Shown: positions 41,928 through 51,570 of the stretch, piece by piece
How positions within the stretch are numbered: the first letter of the stretch is position 1
Layout of the letters: each line of letters opens with the position of its first letter
From: Buchnera aphidicola (Eriosoma lanigerum)
Lineage (GTDB): Bacteria; Pseudomonadota; Gammaproteobacteria; Enterobacterales; Enterobacteriaceae
Direction: 5' to 3'
Length of the DNA: 64,000 nt
NCBI RefSeq assembly: GCF_964059125.1
Contig: NZ_OZ060395.1
Span: 237,080-301,079, forward strand
Made by a program: the position numbers and the translations under genes
Notes under the pieces: model-generated
What the model was told of the DNA's origin: nothing
What the model saw: the letters and a program-made list of their open reading frames with translations, nothing else
Databases searched by the model: none

Positions 41928-42385
41928 AAATTTATATATATATATTAATAATTTATTTAAAAAAAAACTATTTTATATATGTAATTTAATTATGCATATA
42001 TTCATATTTTTTTCTATTTATTTTATACATATATATATTAATAATATTTATTATTAGTATTAAATAATTTATTTTTTTTTATATTAATTTTGTATTTTTA
42101 TTTTTTTTTATAAATTATATTTTAATAGTATTTAATTTTTTAATTTATAAATTTATAATTTCTTAATACTTTTAGAAATAACAATTCTTTATTACTTTAT
42201 TTTCTTAAATTAATATATATAGTTAGTAATATAAAATTATTAATTTATATATTATTTATAATTAATGAAATAATTAATTTAATTAAAATAATTTAATTAA
42301 ATTTATAATAATTTACATTATATCATATTATAATTTATATGAAATATTAAAATACCACATTAATATATACAATTGGGTAATAAAT
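41928..42385. other. Gene-free spacer purB-fabI
   Basis: About 460 bases of very A+T-rich sequence with long T runs and TA repeats. It must contain the fabI promoter. I see no RNA, no open frame and no recognisable remnant. Confidence 0.5.
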
Positions 42386-43156
42386 ATGAAATTACTTGCT
42401 GGAAAAAAAATTTTAATTACAGGTGTATCTAATAAATTTTCTATTGCTTTTGGAATTGCAGAATCTATGTATCAACATGGAGCTGAATTAGCTTTTACAT
42501 ATTTCAATGAACGTTTAAAAAAAAGAATACAATCCTTTGCTAAATTTTTTAATTCTCATATATGTTTACCCTGTGATGTAACGCATGATTCAAATATTAC
42601 AAAACTTTTTTTACAGTTATCAAAATATTGGAAAACATTTGATGGATTTGTGCATTGCATTGCGTTTGCTAAAAGTGAACAATTTAAAGATGATTATCTT
42701 AAATCCATTTCTAAAGACGATTTTCAGGAAGTACATAATATAGCTTCGTATAGTTTTGTTTCTATGGCTCAAAAAAGTAAAAATATGTTGAATAAAAATG
42801 CATCATTATTAACACTTTCTTATTTAGGAGCTTTACGTGTAGTTCCTTATTATAATATTATGGGTGTAGCTAAAGCATCATTAGAGTCTAATGTACGATA
42901 TATAGCTTATTCTATGGGTAAGCAAGAAATTAGAGTAAATGCAATCTCTTCAGGACCTGTTAAGACTTCTTCTTCACATGTAATTAAAAATTTTCATCAA
43001 ATATTAAAAAAATACTGTAAGAATTCTCCTATTAGACAACCTATAACTATTCAAAATATTGGAAATACAGCTGTCTTTTTGTGTTCTAATTTATCGATAG
43101 GAATTACTGGACAAATAATTTATGTTGATAATGGATTTAATATTACAGCGATATAA
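42386..43156 (+). CDS. fabI: Enoyl-[ACP] reductase (NADH) FabI
   Basis: Final reduction of each fatty acid elongation cycle, acting after FabZ. The 256 residues (E. coli 262) form a short-chain dehydrogenase: nucleotide-binding ITGVSNKFSIAFGIAESM, the CDVTHD segment, and the active site with the two Tyr (SYLGALRVV and PYYNIMGVAK) and Lys of the YX6K type. The segment E. coli reads as HSIGFAP is HCIAFAK here. The C-terminal six residues of E. coli are missing. ATG 42386. Confidence 0.96.
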   Translation: MKLLAGKKILITGVSNKFSIAFGIAESMYQHGAELAFTYFNERLKKRIQSFAKFFNSHICLPCDVTHDSNITKLFLQLSKYWKTFDGFVHCIAFAKSEQFKDDYLKSISKDDFQEVHNIASYSFVSMAQKSKNMLNKNASLLTLSYLGALRVVPYYNIMGVAKASLESNVRYIAYSMGKQEIRVNAISSGPVKTSSSHVIKNFHQILKKYCKNSPIRQPITIQNIGNTAVFLCSNLSIGITGQIIYVDNGFNITAI

Positions 43157-43390
43157 TTATGTCTTTTGTATTACTATAAATTTATTAATTAATTAGAATT
43201 TAATAAAATATTTATTTTATGATATATATATATCATTATTAATAGAATTTAAATTCTTTGTTTTTCCCATTAATTGAATTTGTATTAATTTCAAATTTAA
43301 TAAATTTATTGAATGTATTATTTATTTTTATAATAATATATGTTTTATTTTTTGTGTTTAATTTTACTTTATATTTTAGGTATTATACTC

Positions 43391-45343
43391 ATGTTTCAAG
43401 ATAATCCATTACTGGTACAATTAAAAAAAAAATTGCATTCTAAAACTCCTCGTGTTGAAGGAATTATTAAAAGTTCAGAAAAAGGATTTGGTTTTCTAGA
43501 AGTAGATTCTCAAAATAGTTATTTTATTCCACCACAAAATATGAAAAAAGTTATGCATGGTGATAAAGTTATAGCATTATTAAAAGTAGAACAAAACAGG
43601 GATATAGTTGAGCCAGAAAAATTAATTGATCCATTTTTAAAAAAATTTGTAGGAAAAATAAAAAGAAAAGAAAATCAATTGTTTATTGTTCCTGACTATC
43701 CATTATTTAAATATTTAATAAAATGTTCAAAAAGATCTAATTTATTACATAATTTTAAACATGGTGATTGGGCTGTAGCTAAATTAATTCAACATAAATT
43801 GAAAGGTGATCAATTTTTTTTTGCAGAATTAATTGATTTTATTACTACAGAACAGGATAATTTATATCCTTGGTTAGTAACTTTATCTGCTTATAATTTA
43901 GAAAAAAAAGCTCCATTAATACTTCAAAATCAAGAAATTATATTTAATAAAATAAGTTTAAGAAAAGACTTAACACATTTAGATTTTATTACAATTGATA
44001 GTATTCAAACTCAAGATATTGATGATGCTATTTATATTGAAAAAACAGGAACAGAAGAATTAACAATTATAGTTGCTATTGCTGATCCTAGTTCATATAT
44101 CATGCACAATAGCCGATTGGATTGTATTGCTAGAGAAAGAAGTTTTACAAATTATTTACCAGGTTTAACAATACCTATGTTACCTGATGAACTATCAGAA
44201 AATTTATGTTCATTATTACCTAATTCAATTCGTCCTGCTGTATTATGTCAATTTAATGTTTCTTGTTCTGGAACTATTATAGATGATAGTATTTCATTTT
44301 TTTTAGGATGGATAAAATCCAAAGCTAAATTAGTTTATGAAGAAGTTTCTGATTGGTTAGAAAAATTAGGAACGTGGAAACCTTTTTCTCAATCTATTTC
44401 AAATCAAATTAATTTACTTCACGAATTATGTATGATTAGAACTTCATGGAGAAAAAATAATGCTGTAATATTTAAAGAAAAACCTGAATATAAATTTTGT
44501 TTTAATGAAAATTATTCTGTTGTAAATATATTAATTGAAAATAGACGAATTGCGAATCGAATGATTGAAGAAGCTATGATTGCTGCTAATATATGTGCAG
44601 CTAAGTTTTTAAATAAACATTTGGGTTATGGAATATATAATATACATAAAGGTTTTATAGATTTAATTCATGCTGAACATGCAGTTTCTATTTTATCTAA
44701 ATTTAATATTGAGTGTAATGCAAAAGAAATTATGACTTTATCAGGATTTTGTGCAATGCATAGAAAATTAGATATTTTATCTAATTCTTATTTAGATATG
44801 AGGATACGTAAATTACAATCTTTTGGAGAAATAAATATATGTTCTTATCCTCATTTTTCTTTAGGTTTAGAACAGTATGCTACTTGGACATCTCCAATAA
44901 GAAAATATAGTGATATTATTAATCATCGTTTGTTAAAATCTATTATTCAGGGTGAAAAAAGTATAAAATTAGAGAATGATATTTTAATTAATATTAATGA
45001 TAAAAAGAGAAAATATCGTTTAGCTCAAAGAAATATTGAAGATTGGTTATATTCATTATATCTTAATAAGAATAATTGTAATACCACACAGTTTTCTGCA
45101 GAAATTATAGATGTATTTAAAAGTGGAATTAGAGCTAAATTATTAATTAATGGTGCAAATGTATTTATACCGGCTTATTTATTACATGTAGTAAAAGAAG
45201 AATTATTTCTTGATAAAGAAAATGGTTTAATATATATAAAAAATATTGTAATTTATAAAATTACTGATGTAATAGAAGTGAATTTAGTAGATATTAAAAT
45301 ATCGAATAGAAATATTATAGCAAAATTGATAACATATAATTAG
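43391..45343 (+). CDS. rnb: Exoribonuclease II
   Basis: 3'-5' hydrolytic exoribonuclease for mRNA turnover. I start at ATG 43391 ([24 protein letters not shown]), which matches E. coli [24 protein letters not shown], giving 650 residues (E. coli 644). The frame is open back to ATG 43340 and would add a 17-residue hydrophobic stretch. Domains: two cold-shock folds, then the RNB domain with [17 protein letters not shown] (catalytic Asp cluster), [29 protein letters not shown], and a C-terminal S1 domain ([17 protein letters not shown]). Confidence 0.95.
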   Translation: [650 protein letters not shown]

Positions 45344-45539
45344 TTTAACTATATTTTATATATAAAAATATATAATTTATATACATATAAATAATTTTAT
45401 AATTTTATAAAATTTATTTTGAAATATTTTTTCATAGTATTGATATTGATATATTATAATTATGATTAATATAATATTTATTTAATTTTTTTATATAATC
45501 TGTAATAGATCTGCAATACTATAAATTATGAGGTATGAT

Positions 45540-46187
45540 ATGCATGTTTTATTTCCTGATTTTTTTTCTTATATAAAATTTTTTATTAATTTATTTGCAC
45601 TAGTTAATCCTATTGGTATGATTCCGATTTTTATGAGTATGACAAATAATCAAACAATATTGGAAAGAAATAAAACAAATTTTAAGGCTAATTTGTCTGC
45701 TGCTATTATTTTATGCATTACATTGTTTATAGGAGATAGTATTTTAAATATTTTTGGTATTTCTATTAGTTCATTCAGAATAGCTGGAGGAATATTAATT
45801 ATTTTAATTGCTATGTCTATGGTTAGTGGAAAAATTATTGAAGAAAGTGAACAGAATAAAAAATCAATAAATAATATTAAATCTATAAATAAAGATATTT
45901 CTATAGTACCATTAGCTATTCCTTTAATAGCAGGTCCAGGTGCTATTAGTTCTACTATTGTATGGAGTAACTATTATTCAAATTGGATTAGTTTATTTTT
46001 ATGTTGTTTATTGATTTTCTTTTTTTCTTTTTTTTGTTGGATATTATTTAAGACTGGTCCTTGTTTAGTACAGTTTTTAGGAAAAACTGGAATTAATGTT
46101 TTAACTAGAATTATGGGTTTATTACTTATGTCTTTAGGTATAGAGTTTATAACTATAAGTATGAAATCAATATTACATCATTTTTGA
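45540..46187 (+). CDS. ychE: MarC-family inner membrane protein (YchE-like)
   Basis: Six-helix membrane protein of the MarC/UPF0056 family with no established transport substrate. I start at ATG 45540, six bases after GAGG (45530-45533), giving 215 residues, the E. coli YchE length; an earlier ATG at 45528 contains that Shine-Dalgarno. It aligns throughout: FFINLFALVNPIGMIPIFMSMT, FGISISSFRIAGGILIILIAMSMVSGK, VPLAIPLIAGPGAISSTIVW, and GINVLTRIMGLLLMSLGIEFI. It is one of few small membrane proteins Buchnera keeps, so it may serve exchange with the host (inference). Confidence 0.9.
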   Translation: MHVLFPDFFSYIKFFINLFALVNPIGMIPIFMSMTNNQTILERNKTNFKANLSAAIILCITLFIGDSILNIFGISISSFRIAGGILIILIAMSMVSGKIIEESEQNKKSINNIKSINKDISIVPLAIPLIAGPGAISSTIVWSNYYSNWISLFLCCLLIFFFSFFCWILFKTGPCLVQFLGKTGINVLTRIMGLLLMSLGIEFITISMKSILHHF

Positions 46188-46332
46188 TTACCTTTATAAT
46201 ATGTAATTAATTTTGCAATGTAATAAATATCACAATCATATTATTAATAATTAATATTTATTAATAATTTGTAATTTAATTACATAAAATTAAATAATTA
46301 TTAAATATATTTCGTACAAAGATGACTTTAAT

Positions 46333-47022
46333 ATGAATCTATATACAAAAAAATTAATTATTAGGGATTTTGGTTTATGTCAGTGGAAATCAAGCTTTAA
46401 TGCAATGCATGAATTTATAAATAATTGTAACAGTACAAGTATTGATGAAATTTGGTTACTAGAACATTATTCTGTTTTTACTGAAGGTCAAATAAAAATT
46501 AAAGAAAATATAATTAATTTAAATGGTATACCTATTGAGTATAGTGATAGAGGTGGAAAAATTACATATCATGGTCCAGGACAGCAAATAATATATGTAT
46601 TAATAAATTTAAAAAAAAGAAAGATGTATCCTCGTTATTTTATAAGATTGTTGGAACAAATTGTTATTAATACATTGCAATATTTTTCAATTATAGGATA
46701 CAGAATTAATAATTCTCCTGGGATATATATAAATAATAGTAAAGTATGTTCTATTGGATTACGAATTAAAAATGGATATTCCTTACATGGTTTATCATTA
46801 AATGTTGATATGGATTTATCTCCATTTAGTTATATATATCCTTGCGGTAATAAAACTATGAAAATGACTATGATGGCAAAACATCATTCTAATATTACTT
46901 TACATCAAGTAAAATCAGTATTATTACAGCAATTATATTTTTTTTTTGTAGTTAGTTTTACTTTGTTTTATAAATGTATATTATTTATTTCAAATTTAAT
47001 TTATCATCAAATTATTATTTAA
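46333..47022 (+). CDS. lipB: Octanoyl-[ACP]:protein octanoyltransferase, C-terminus extended
   Basis: Moves octanoyl from ACP to lipoyl domains of PDH/OGDH, the first step of lipoate synthesis; LipA follows. The 229-residue frame (E. coli 213) keeps [15 protein letters not shown], the catalytic Lys in [24 protein letters not shown] and catalytic Cys in YPCGN. The family fold ends near residue 203. After it, a run of ten T (46938-46947) leads into a hydrophobic tail of about 27 residues not found in the family. With nine T, the frame would end at TAG immediately after the run. The tail looks like an indel product. Confidence 0.92.
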   Translation: MNLYTKKLIIRDFGLCQWKSSFNAMHEFINNCNSTSIDEIWLLEHYSVFTEGQIKIKENIINLNGIPIEYSDRGGKITYHGPGQQIIYVLINLKKRKMYPRYFIRLLEQIVINTLQYFSIIGYRINNSPGIYINNSKVCSIGLRIKNGYSLHGLSLNVDMDLSPFSYIYPCGNKTMKMTMMAKHHSNITLHQVKSVLLQQLYFFFVVSFTLFYKCILFISNLIYHQIII

Positions 47023-47036
47023 AATGGAAGACAAAA

Positions 47037-48014
47037 TTGACAAAAATAACCAATAAACAATTACTATGTTCTAGTAATCCACAATATATTAAATCTAAAA
47101 GTATTTCTACTAAAAATATTTCTACTAAAAATATTCCTATTAATCATAATATATTAAAAAAACCGAATTGGATTAAAGTTAAATTTCCAATGGATTCTAT
47201 TCGAATTCAGAAAATGAAATCTATTTTAAGAACAAATAAATTACATTCTGTATGTGAAGAAGCACGTTGTCCTAATTTATTTGAATGTTTTAATAAAGGT
47301 ACGGTTACGTTTATGATTTTGGGAACTATTTGTACTCGATCTTGTCCATTTTGTGCAGTACAACATGGAAGACCTATGTTAATAGATCCTGATGAAGCCA
47401 TTAATTTGGCTAAGACCATAAAAAAAATGAAAATAAATCATGTAGTATTAACTTCAGTAGTAAGGGACGACTTACGTGATGGTGGATCTAATCATTTTGT
47501 CAATTGTATTCAAACAATTAGAAGTCAATCTAATGTTAAAATTGAAATTTTAGTTCCAGATTTTAGAAATTGTAGAGAACAAGCGTTAAAAAAAATGGAA
47601 CAATCATTACCAGATATATTTAATCATAATGTAGAAAATGTTCCAAGATTATATAAAACAATTAGACCAGGTGCTAATTATAAATTATCTTTAAAATTAT
47701 TATCAGAATTTAAAAATTTATATCCTGATGTTCCTACTAAATCTGGATTAATGTTAGGTTTAGGAGAAACTAATAAAGAGATCATTCAAGTTATGAAAGA
47801 TTTACATTCTAATGGAGTAGACATGTTGACTATAGGGCAATATTTACAACCTAGTACATTGCATTTACCTGTAGTACGATATGTAACATTATTAGAATTT
47901 CATGAATTAAAAAAAACAGCTTTATCAATTGGATTCTCTAGTGTATTTTGTGGACCTTTAGTACGATCTTCATATCATGCTTATGAACAAATTCAGATAT
48001 ATAAAAATAAATAA
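47037..48014 (+). CDS. lipA: Lipoyl synthase LipA (TTG start)
   Basis: Radical-SAM enzyme that inserts two sulfurs into protein-bound octanoyl groups. I choose TTG 47037: GGAAG (47025-47029) is seven bases upstream, and it gives 325 residues (E. coli 321) with correct spacing to the [11 protein letters not shown] block. ATG 46974 would add 21 residues and overlap lipB by 49 bases. The auxiliary cluster Cys are in [13 protein letters not shown], the radical-SAM CX3CX2C is CTRSCPFC, and the Ser ligand near the C-terminus is in VRSSYHA. A perfect 15-base tandem duplication (47102-47131) gives STKNI twice in the variable N-terminal part. Confidence 0.93.
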   Translation: MTKITNKQLLCSSNPQYIKSKSISTKNISTKNIPINHNILKKPNWIKVKFPMDSIRIQKMKSILRTNKLHSVCEEARCPNLFECFNKGTVTFMILGTICTRSCPFCAVQHGRPMLIDPDEAINLAKTIKKMKINHVVLTSVVRDDLRDGGSNHFVNCIQTIRSQSNVKIEILVPDFRNCREQALKKMEQSLPDIFNHNVENVPRLYKTIRPGANYKLSLKLLSEFKNLYPDVPTKSGLMLGLGETNKEIIQVMKDLHSNGVDMLTIGQYLQPSTLHLPVVRYVTLLEFHELKKTALSIGFSSVFCGPLVRSSYHAYEQIQIYKNK

Positions 48015-48107
48015 TGATTTTACAATAAATATTTATTCAGAATTAAAAATGTATTTTTACATTATAACGTTAATTAATATATATATATATATTTTAAGAG
48101 GTTCATC

Positions 48108-48824
48108 TTGTTATTATTAAATCAAGTTAAAAAAACAAAAATTATAGTAGCATTAGATTATCCTACTATGAGTTCTGCTATGAAATTAGTACATATGTTG
48201 GATCCATCTATTTTTTATTTAAAAATAGGTAAAGCCATGTTTACTAGATTTGGTGTACAGTTAATTAGAGATTTACATAAACTAAAATTTAAAATTTTTC
48301 TTGATTTAAAGTTCCATGATATTCCTAATACAGTATTTTATTCAGTAAAGGCAGCAGCAGATCTTGGGATATGGATGTTAAGTATTCATATTTTAGGTGG
48401 AGTAAATATGTTAAAATCTGCTAAATTAGCGTTGAAAAATTTTTCAGATACTGCACCAATTTTAATTGGTGTAACAGTATTAACTAGTTTGAATCAAAAT
48501 GATTTAAAAGCAATAGGAATTATTCATTCTTTACGAAAACAAGTTTTTTTATTATCTAATTTAGCTAAACAATGTTGTTTAGATGGAGTTGTATGTCCTG
48601 GATCAGAAGCATTAAATATAAAGAAAAAATTTGGAAGTGATTTTAAAATTGTTACTCCAGGAGTACGATTGTCAAAATCTTCTATACATGTACATGATCA
48701 AAATCAAATTATTACACCTGATCTTGCTAAAAAATTTGCAATAGATTATATAGTTGTTGGTAGACCAATTACTTTATCTAACAATCCTATCTTAGTTTTA
48801 AATAATTTTTATTCAATGTTGTAA
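48108..48824 (+). CDS. pyrF: Orotidine 5'-phosphate decarboxylase (TTG start)
   Basis: Converts OMP to UMP, the last step of pyrimidine synthesis; PyrH then makes UDP. The start is TTG 48108 with AAGAGG (48096-48101) six bases upstream. The 238 residues (E. coli 245) have the TIM-barrel motifs VALDYPT, LKIGKAMFTRFG, catalytic LDLKFHDIPNT, and IVVGRPIT with the phosphate-binding Arg. It lies next to ribA, as pyrF does near ribA in E. coli. Confidence 0.96.
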   Translation: MLLLNQVKKTKIIVALDYPTMSSAMKLVHMLDPSIFYLKIGKAMFTRFGVQLIRDLHKLKFKIFLDLKFHDIPNTVFYSVKAAADLGIWMLSIHILGGVNMLKSAKLALKNFSDTAPILIGVTVLTSLNQNDLKAIGIIHSLRKQVFLLSNLAKQCCLDGVVCPGSEALNIKKKFGSDFKIVTPGVRLSKSSIHVHDQNQIITPDLAKKFAIDYIVVGRPITLSNNPILVLNNFYSML

Positions 48825-49131
48825 TTGATATATATAAAATTATGATAGCAATAACTTTATTTATAATTGTGTTATTATTAATATTAATCATATATAATTT
48901 CAATTAATTAATTATTTAATACTTAATTTATTATTGATGATAAAAATATAATAGTATGTATCCAAATATAATTTAGTATTATTAATATATTAAATTTGTC
49001 ATAATTTTATTAATCATAGTAATTATTTAAGTATTTATACATATATAGTATATATTGAAAATATTTTATATTAAGTATTGTTGGAATAATATATTTATAT
49101 AGTTACATCACTTAATAATAATGGAGAACGC
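48825..49131. other. Gene-free spacer pyrF-ribA
   Basis: About 307 bases, A+T-rich. The only functional site I can name is the ribA ribosome-binding site GGAGAA at 49123-49128. Genes that separate ribA and pyrF in E. coli (pgpB, lapA, lapB) leave no readable trace. Confidence 0.5.
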
Positions 49132-49725
49132 ATGTATCTTAATATGATTAAAGAAAAGGCTATATTACCAACTAAATGGGGACAATTTGTTTTAGTAGGA
49201 TTTCAAGAAAATAACCGAATTAATAGTAATCATGTTGCTTTAGTATATGGAAATATATTAATTACACAAAAACCAATTTTAGTAAGAATACATTCAGAAT
49301 GTTTAACAGGAGATGCTTTATTTAGTTTACGGTGTGATTGTGGATTTCAATTAAAACAATCTATGAAAATGATTGCATCATCTGGGAATGGAATTTTAAT
49401 ATATCATCGTCAAGAAGGAAGAAATATTGGATTATTAAATAAAATTAAAGCATATTCTTGGCAAGATATGGGATTAGATACTGTAGAAGCTAATCATAAA
49501 TTGGGATTTTCTGCAGATGAAAGAAATTTTTTTGTATGTTCTGAAATTTTAAAAAAACTGAAAATTAAAAATATATTATTATTAACTAATAATCCTATTA
49601 AAGTATTAGCTATGCAAACTTTTGGTATTAATGTTGTTAAAAGAATTTCTTTGGTTGTAGGTCAAAATACTAATAATTCCATTTATCTTAACACTAAAGA
49701 AAAAAAAATGGGGCACTGTTTATAA
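49132..49725 (+). CDS. ribA: GTP cyclohydrolase II
   Basis: Opens GTP in the first step of riboflavin synthesis, a cofactor Buchnera may also supply to its host. The 197 residues (E. coli 196) show [24 protein letters not shown] with the three zinc-binding Cys, [26 protein letters not shown], and [13 protein letters not shown] [13 protein letters not shown] 49132 has GGAGAACGC upstream, a strong Shine-Dalgarno for this genome. Confidence 0.97.
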   Translation: MYLNMIKEKAILPTKWGQFVLVGFQENNRINSNHVALVYGNILITQKPILVRIHSECLTGDALFSLRCDCGFQLKQSMKMIASSGNGILIYHRQEGRNIGLLNKIKAYSWQDMGLDTVEANHKLGFSADERNFFVCSEILKKLKIKNILLLTNNPIKVLAMQTFGINVVKRISLVVGQNTNNSIYLNTKEKKMGHCL

Positions 49726-50499
49726 CATTAATTTTTAATATTATTACATAATTATTATGTTAATATTTTATGTTTATTTAAAATAAAAAATTATTATTAA
49801 CAATAATAAATATTTTATAAATAAAATTATAAAAAAATATTTTTTATTATATATAACATTATTAATTCATAATCAAATATTTTATAATAATTATATTATT
49901 AATAATAATCAATATTATAAATAATAACATTTTTTTATAGTTTTTTAATGAATGTATCACATAAAAAAAAAAAAAATATGATATTTTTTTTATTAATTTA
50001 TTAAAGTTATTGATAATTAAGAGCATAATTATATTTAATTTAGTTATACGTCATAATTTTTATTAGTATTTATTGATTAGTTTCTATTTTTATATAGTAA
50101 TAAAAACCAGTTTATATTTCGTTTTAATAAAGATAAAAACATAAATTTATTATATGTATTGTTTTTTTTATTTTGTTTTATTTTTTAATATATATAATTT
50201 TATTATAAAAATAATATTTTTATACGTTATTAATTATTTTTTATTATAGTCATCGTTATTTATATAATTATTTTTAATATTTTTATATAATTTATTTATT
50301 TTTATGTATTACAAACAATAAGATGACTATAATATAAAAATGTAGATATTTTAAATATATACATATATATATTTGAATAAATCGTAATTGAAAATATATT
50401 AATATTTATATTTTAATTTTATATATATAAAAAATTTCATGTTTATTATAAATAATTAAAATATCAAAATTATTACTATTTTTTTTATACTATAGTACA
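49726..50499. other. 774-base gene-free spacer ribA-hns
   Basis: Convergent region (ribA rightward, hns leftward). It contains a run of 14 A (49963-49976) and many TA repeats, no readable frame and no G+C-rich hairpin. Probably the fully eroded site of lost genes. Confidence 0.5.
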
Positions 50500-50910
50500 T
50501 TATAATAAAAAATCTTCTAATTTTTTAAATTGCTTAATAATTGCATTTTTTATAATTCTTGGTGTTCTTCCTTGTCCTGTCCATGTTTTTATTTCTCCAT
50601 TTTTATTAATATATTTATATTTTGCAGGTCTAGTAGCTCTTTTTTTATTTTTTCCTAAAAATTTATTTGAATTCATAGATTGTAATAATTCGTTTGGATC
50701 TATACCATCTGCAATTAGCATTTCTTTATATTGTTGTAACTTTTTTGTTTTTTCTTTTATTTCTTCTAATGCTTGATTCTCTTCATTACGGCGTTCTTTT
50801 ACAACTACTTCTAATTTTTCTAACATTTCTTCTAAAGTTTCTAAAGAACATTCTCTTGCGTGTGCTCTTAGAGTACGAATATTATTCAAAATTTTTAGAC
50901 TTTCATTCAT
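50500..50910 (-). CDS. hns: Nucleoid-associated protein H-NS
   Basis: DNA-bridging protein that binds curved A+T-rich DNA and silences genes. The 136 residues (E. coli 137) align from end to end: [33 protein letters not shown] (dimerisation coiled coil), [20 protein letters not shown] (second oligomerisation region), the linker, and the DNA-binding RPAKYKYI ... TWTGQGRTP with the AT-hook-like Q113-G-R115. It is unusually conserved for this genome. It is the only transcriptional regulator in the window. ATG 50910. Confidence 0.97.
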   Translation of the reverse strand: MNESLKILNNIRTLRAHARECSLETLEEMLEKLEVVVKERRNEENQALEEIKEKTKKLQQYKEMLIADGIDPNELLQSMNSNKFLGKNKKRATRPAKYKYINKNGEIKTWTGQGRTPRIIKNAIIKQFKKLEDFLL

Positions 50911-51570
50911 GAGTATACTCTCTAAATATAATTAAGTTTTTTTAACTTCATTTAATTTTAATAATCAATGTGAATCATTACAAATTTAATTATTAATATA
51001 ATTATATAATTTATAAAATTAATATTATTAGAATAATATATATTTTAATTAATTTAAAATATATTAATTTTTATTTAATTAAAGTATTTTAATTTAAATA
51101 TAATGATTAACATATATATAATTATTTTTATAATAATTAATTATAATTTTAAATATATTTATGTATAATTAATATTAGATTGTTTTAAAAAATAATAAAA
51201 TTTAATTTTTTCTTTTTTCATTTTTAATAATATAAAATATATATGATTTTAAAATATTATTTAATTGATTTTAAATTTTAAAAATATCTAGTTTAATAAC
51301 TAAATATTATTTGATATTTTATATAATAAATAATTATTGGTCATTAATAGAATATTATTAATTTATATATTAAATATTATAATAATATTTTTTATTTAAT
51401 ATATATATAATATATATAGAATAATATTTTTATGTATTTACATATTTTATTACTATTAATGTTATCTTAATATGATATTTTTAATTTATTATATATCAAT
51501 TTTATAAAAAGTTAATGTTACTGTTAAAATAAATTAAAAATATTATTCATATTAAAATTAAAATAAGTAA
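50911..51570. other. 660-base gene-free spacer cls-hns
   Basis: Lies upstream of hns and downstream of cls, both leftward, so it should hold the hns promoter. Extremely A+T-rich with several TA repeats. No gene remnant or clear promoter pair could be distinguished. Confidence 0.5.

Noticed and set aside
42386..43156. FabI has Ala at the E. coli Gly93 position (HCIAFAK), a site tied to triclosan and diazaborine resistance
   Set aside because: Ala is normal here in other FabI proteins (for example Bacillus-type HCIAFAN), so this is ordinary family variation and not resistance.
49963..49976. A14 tract in the ribA-hns spacer
   Set aside because: It is not next to a coding frame and has no accompanying hairpin; it is expected drift in spacer DNA.
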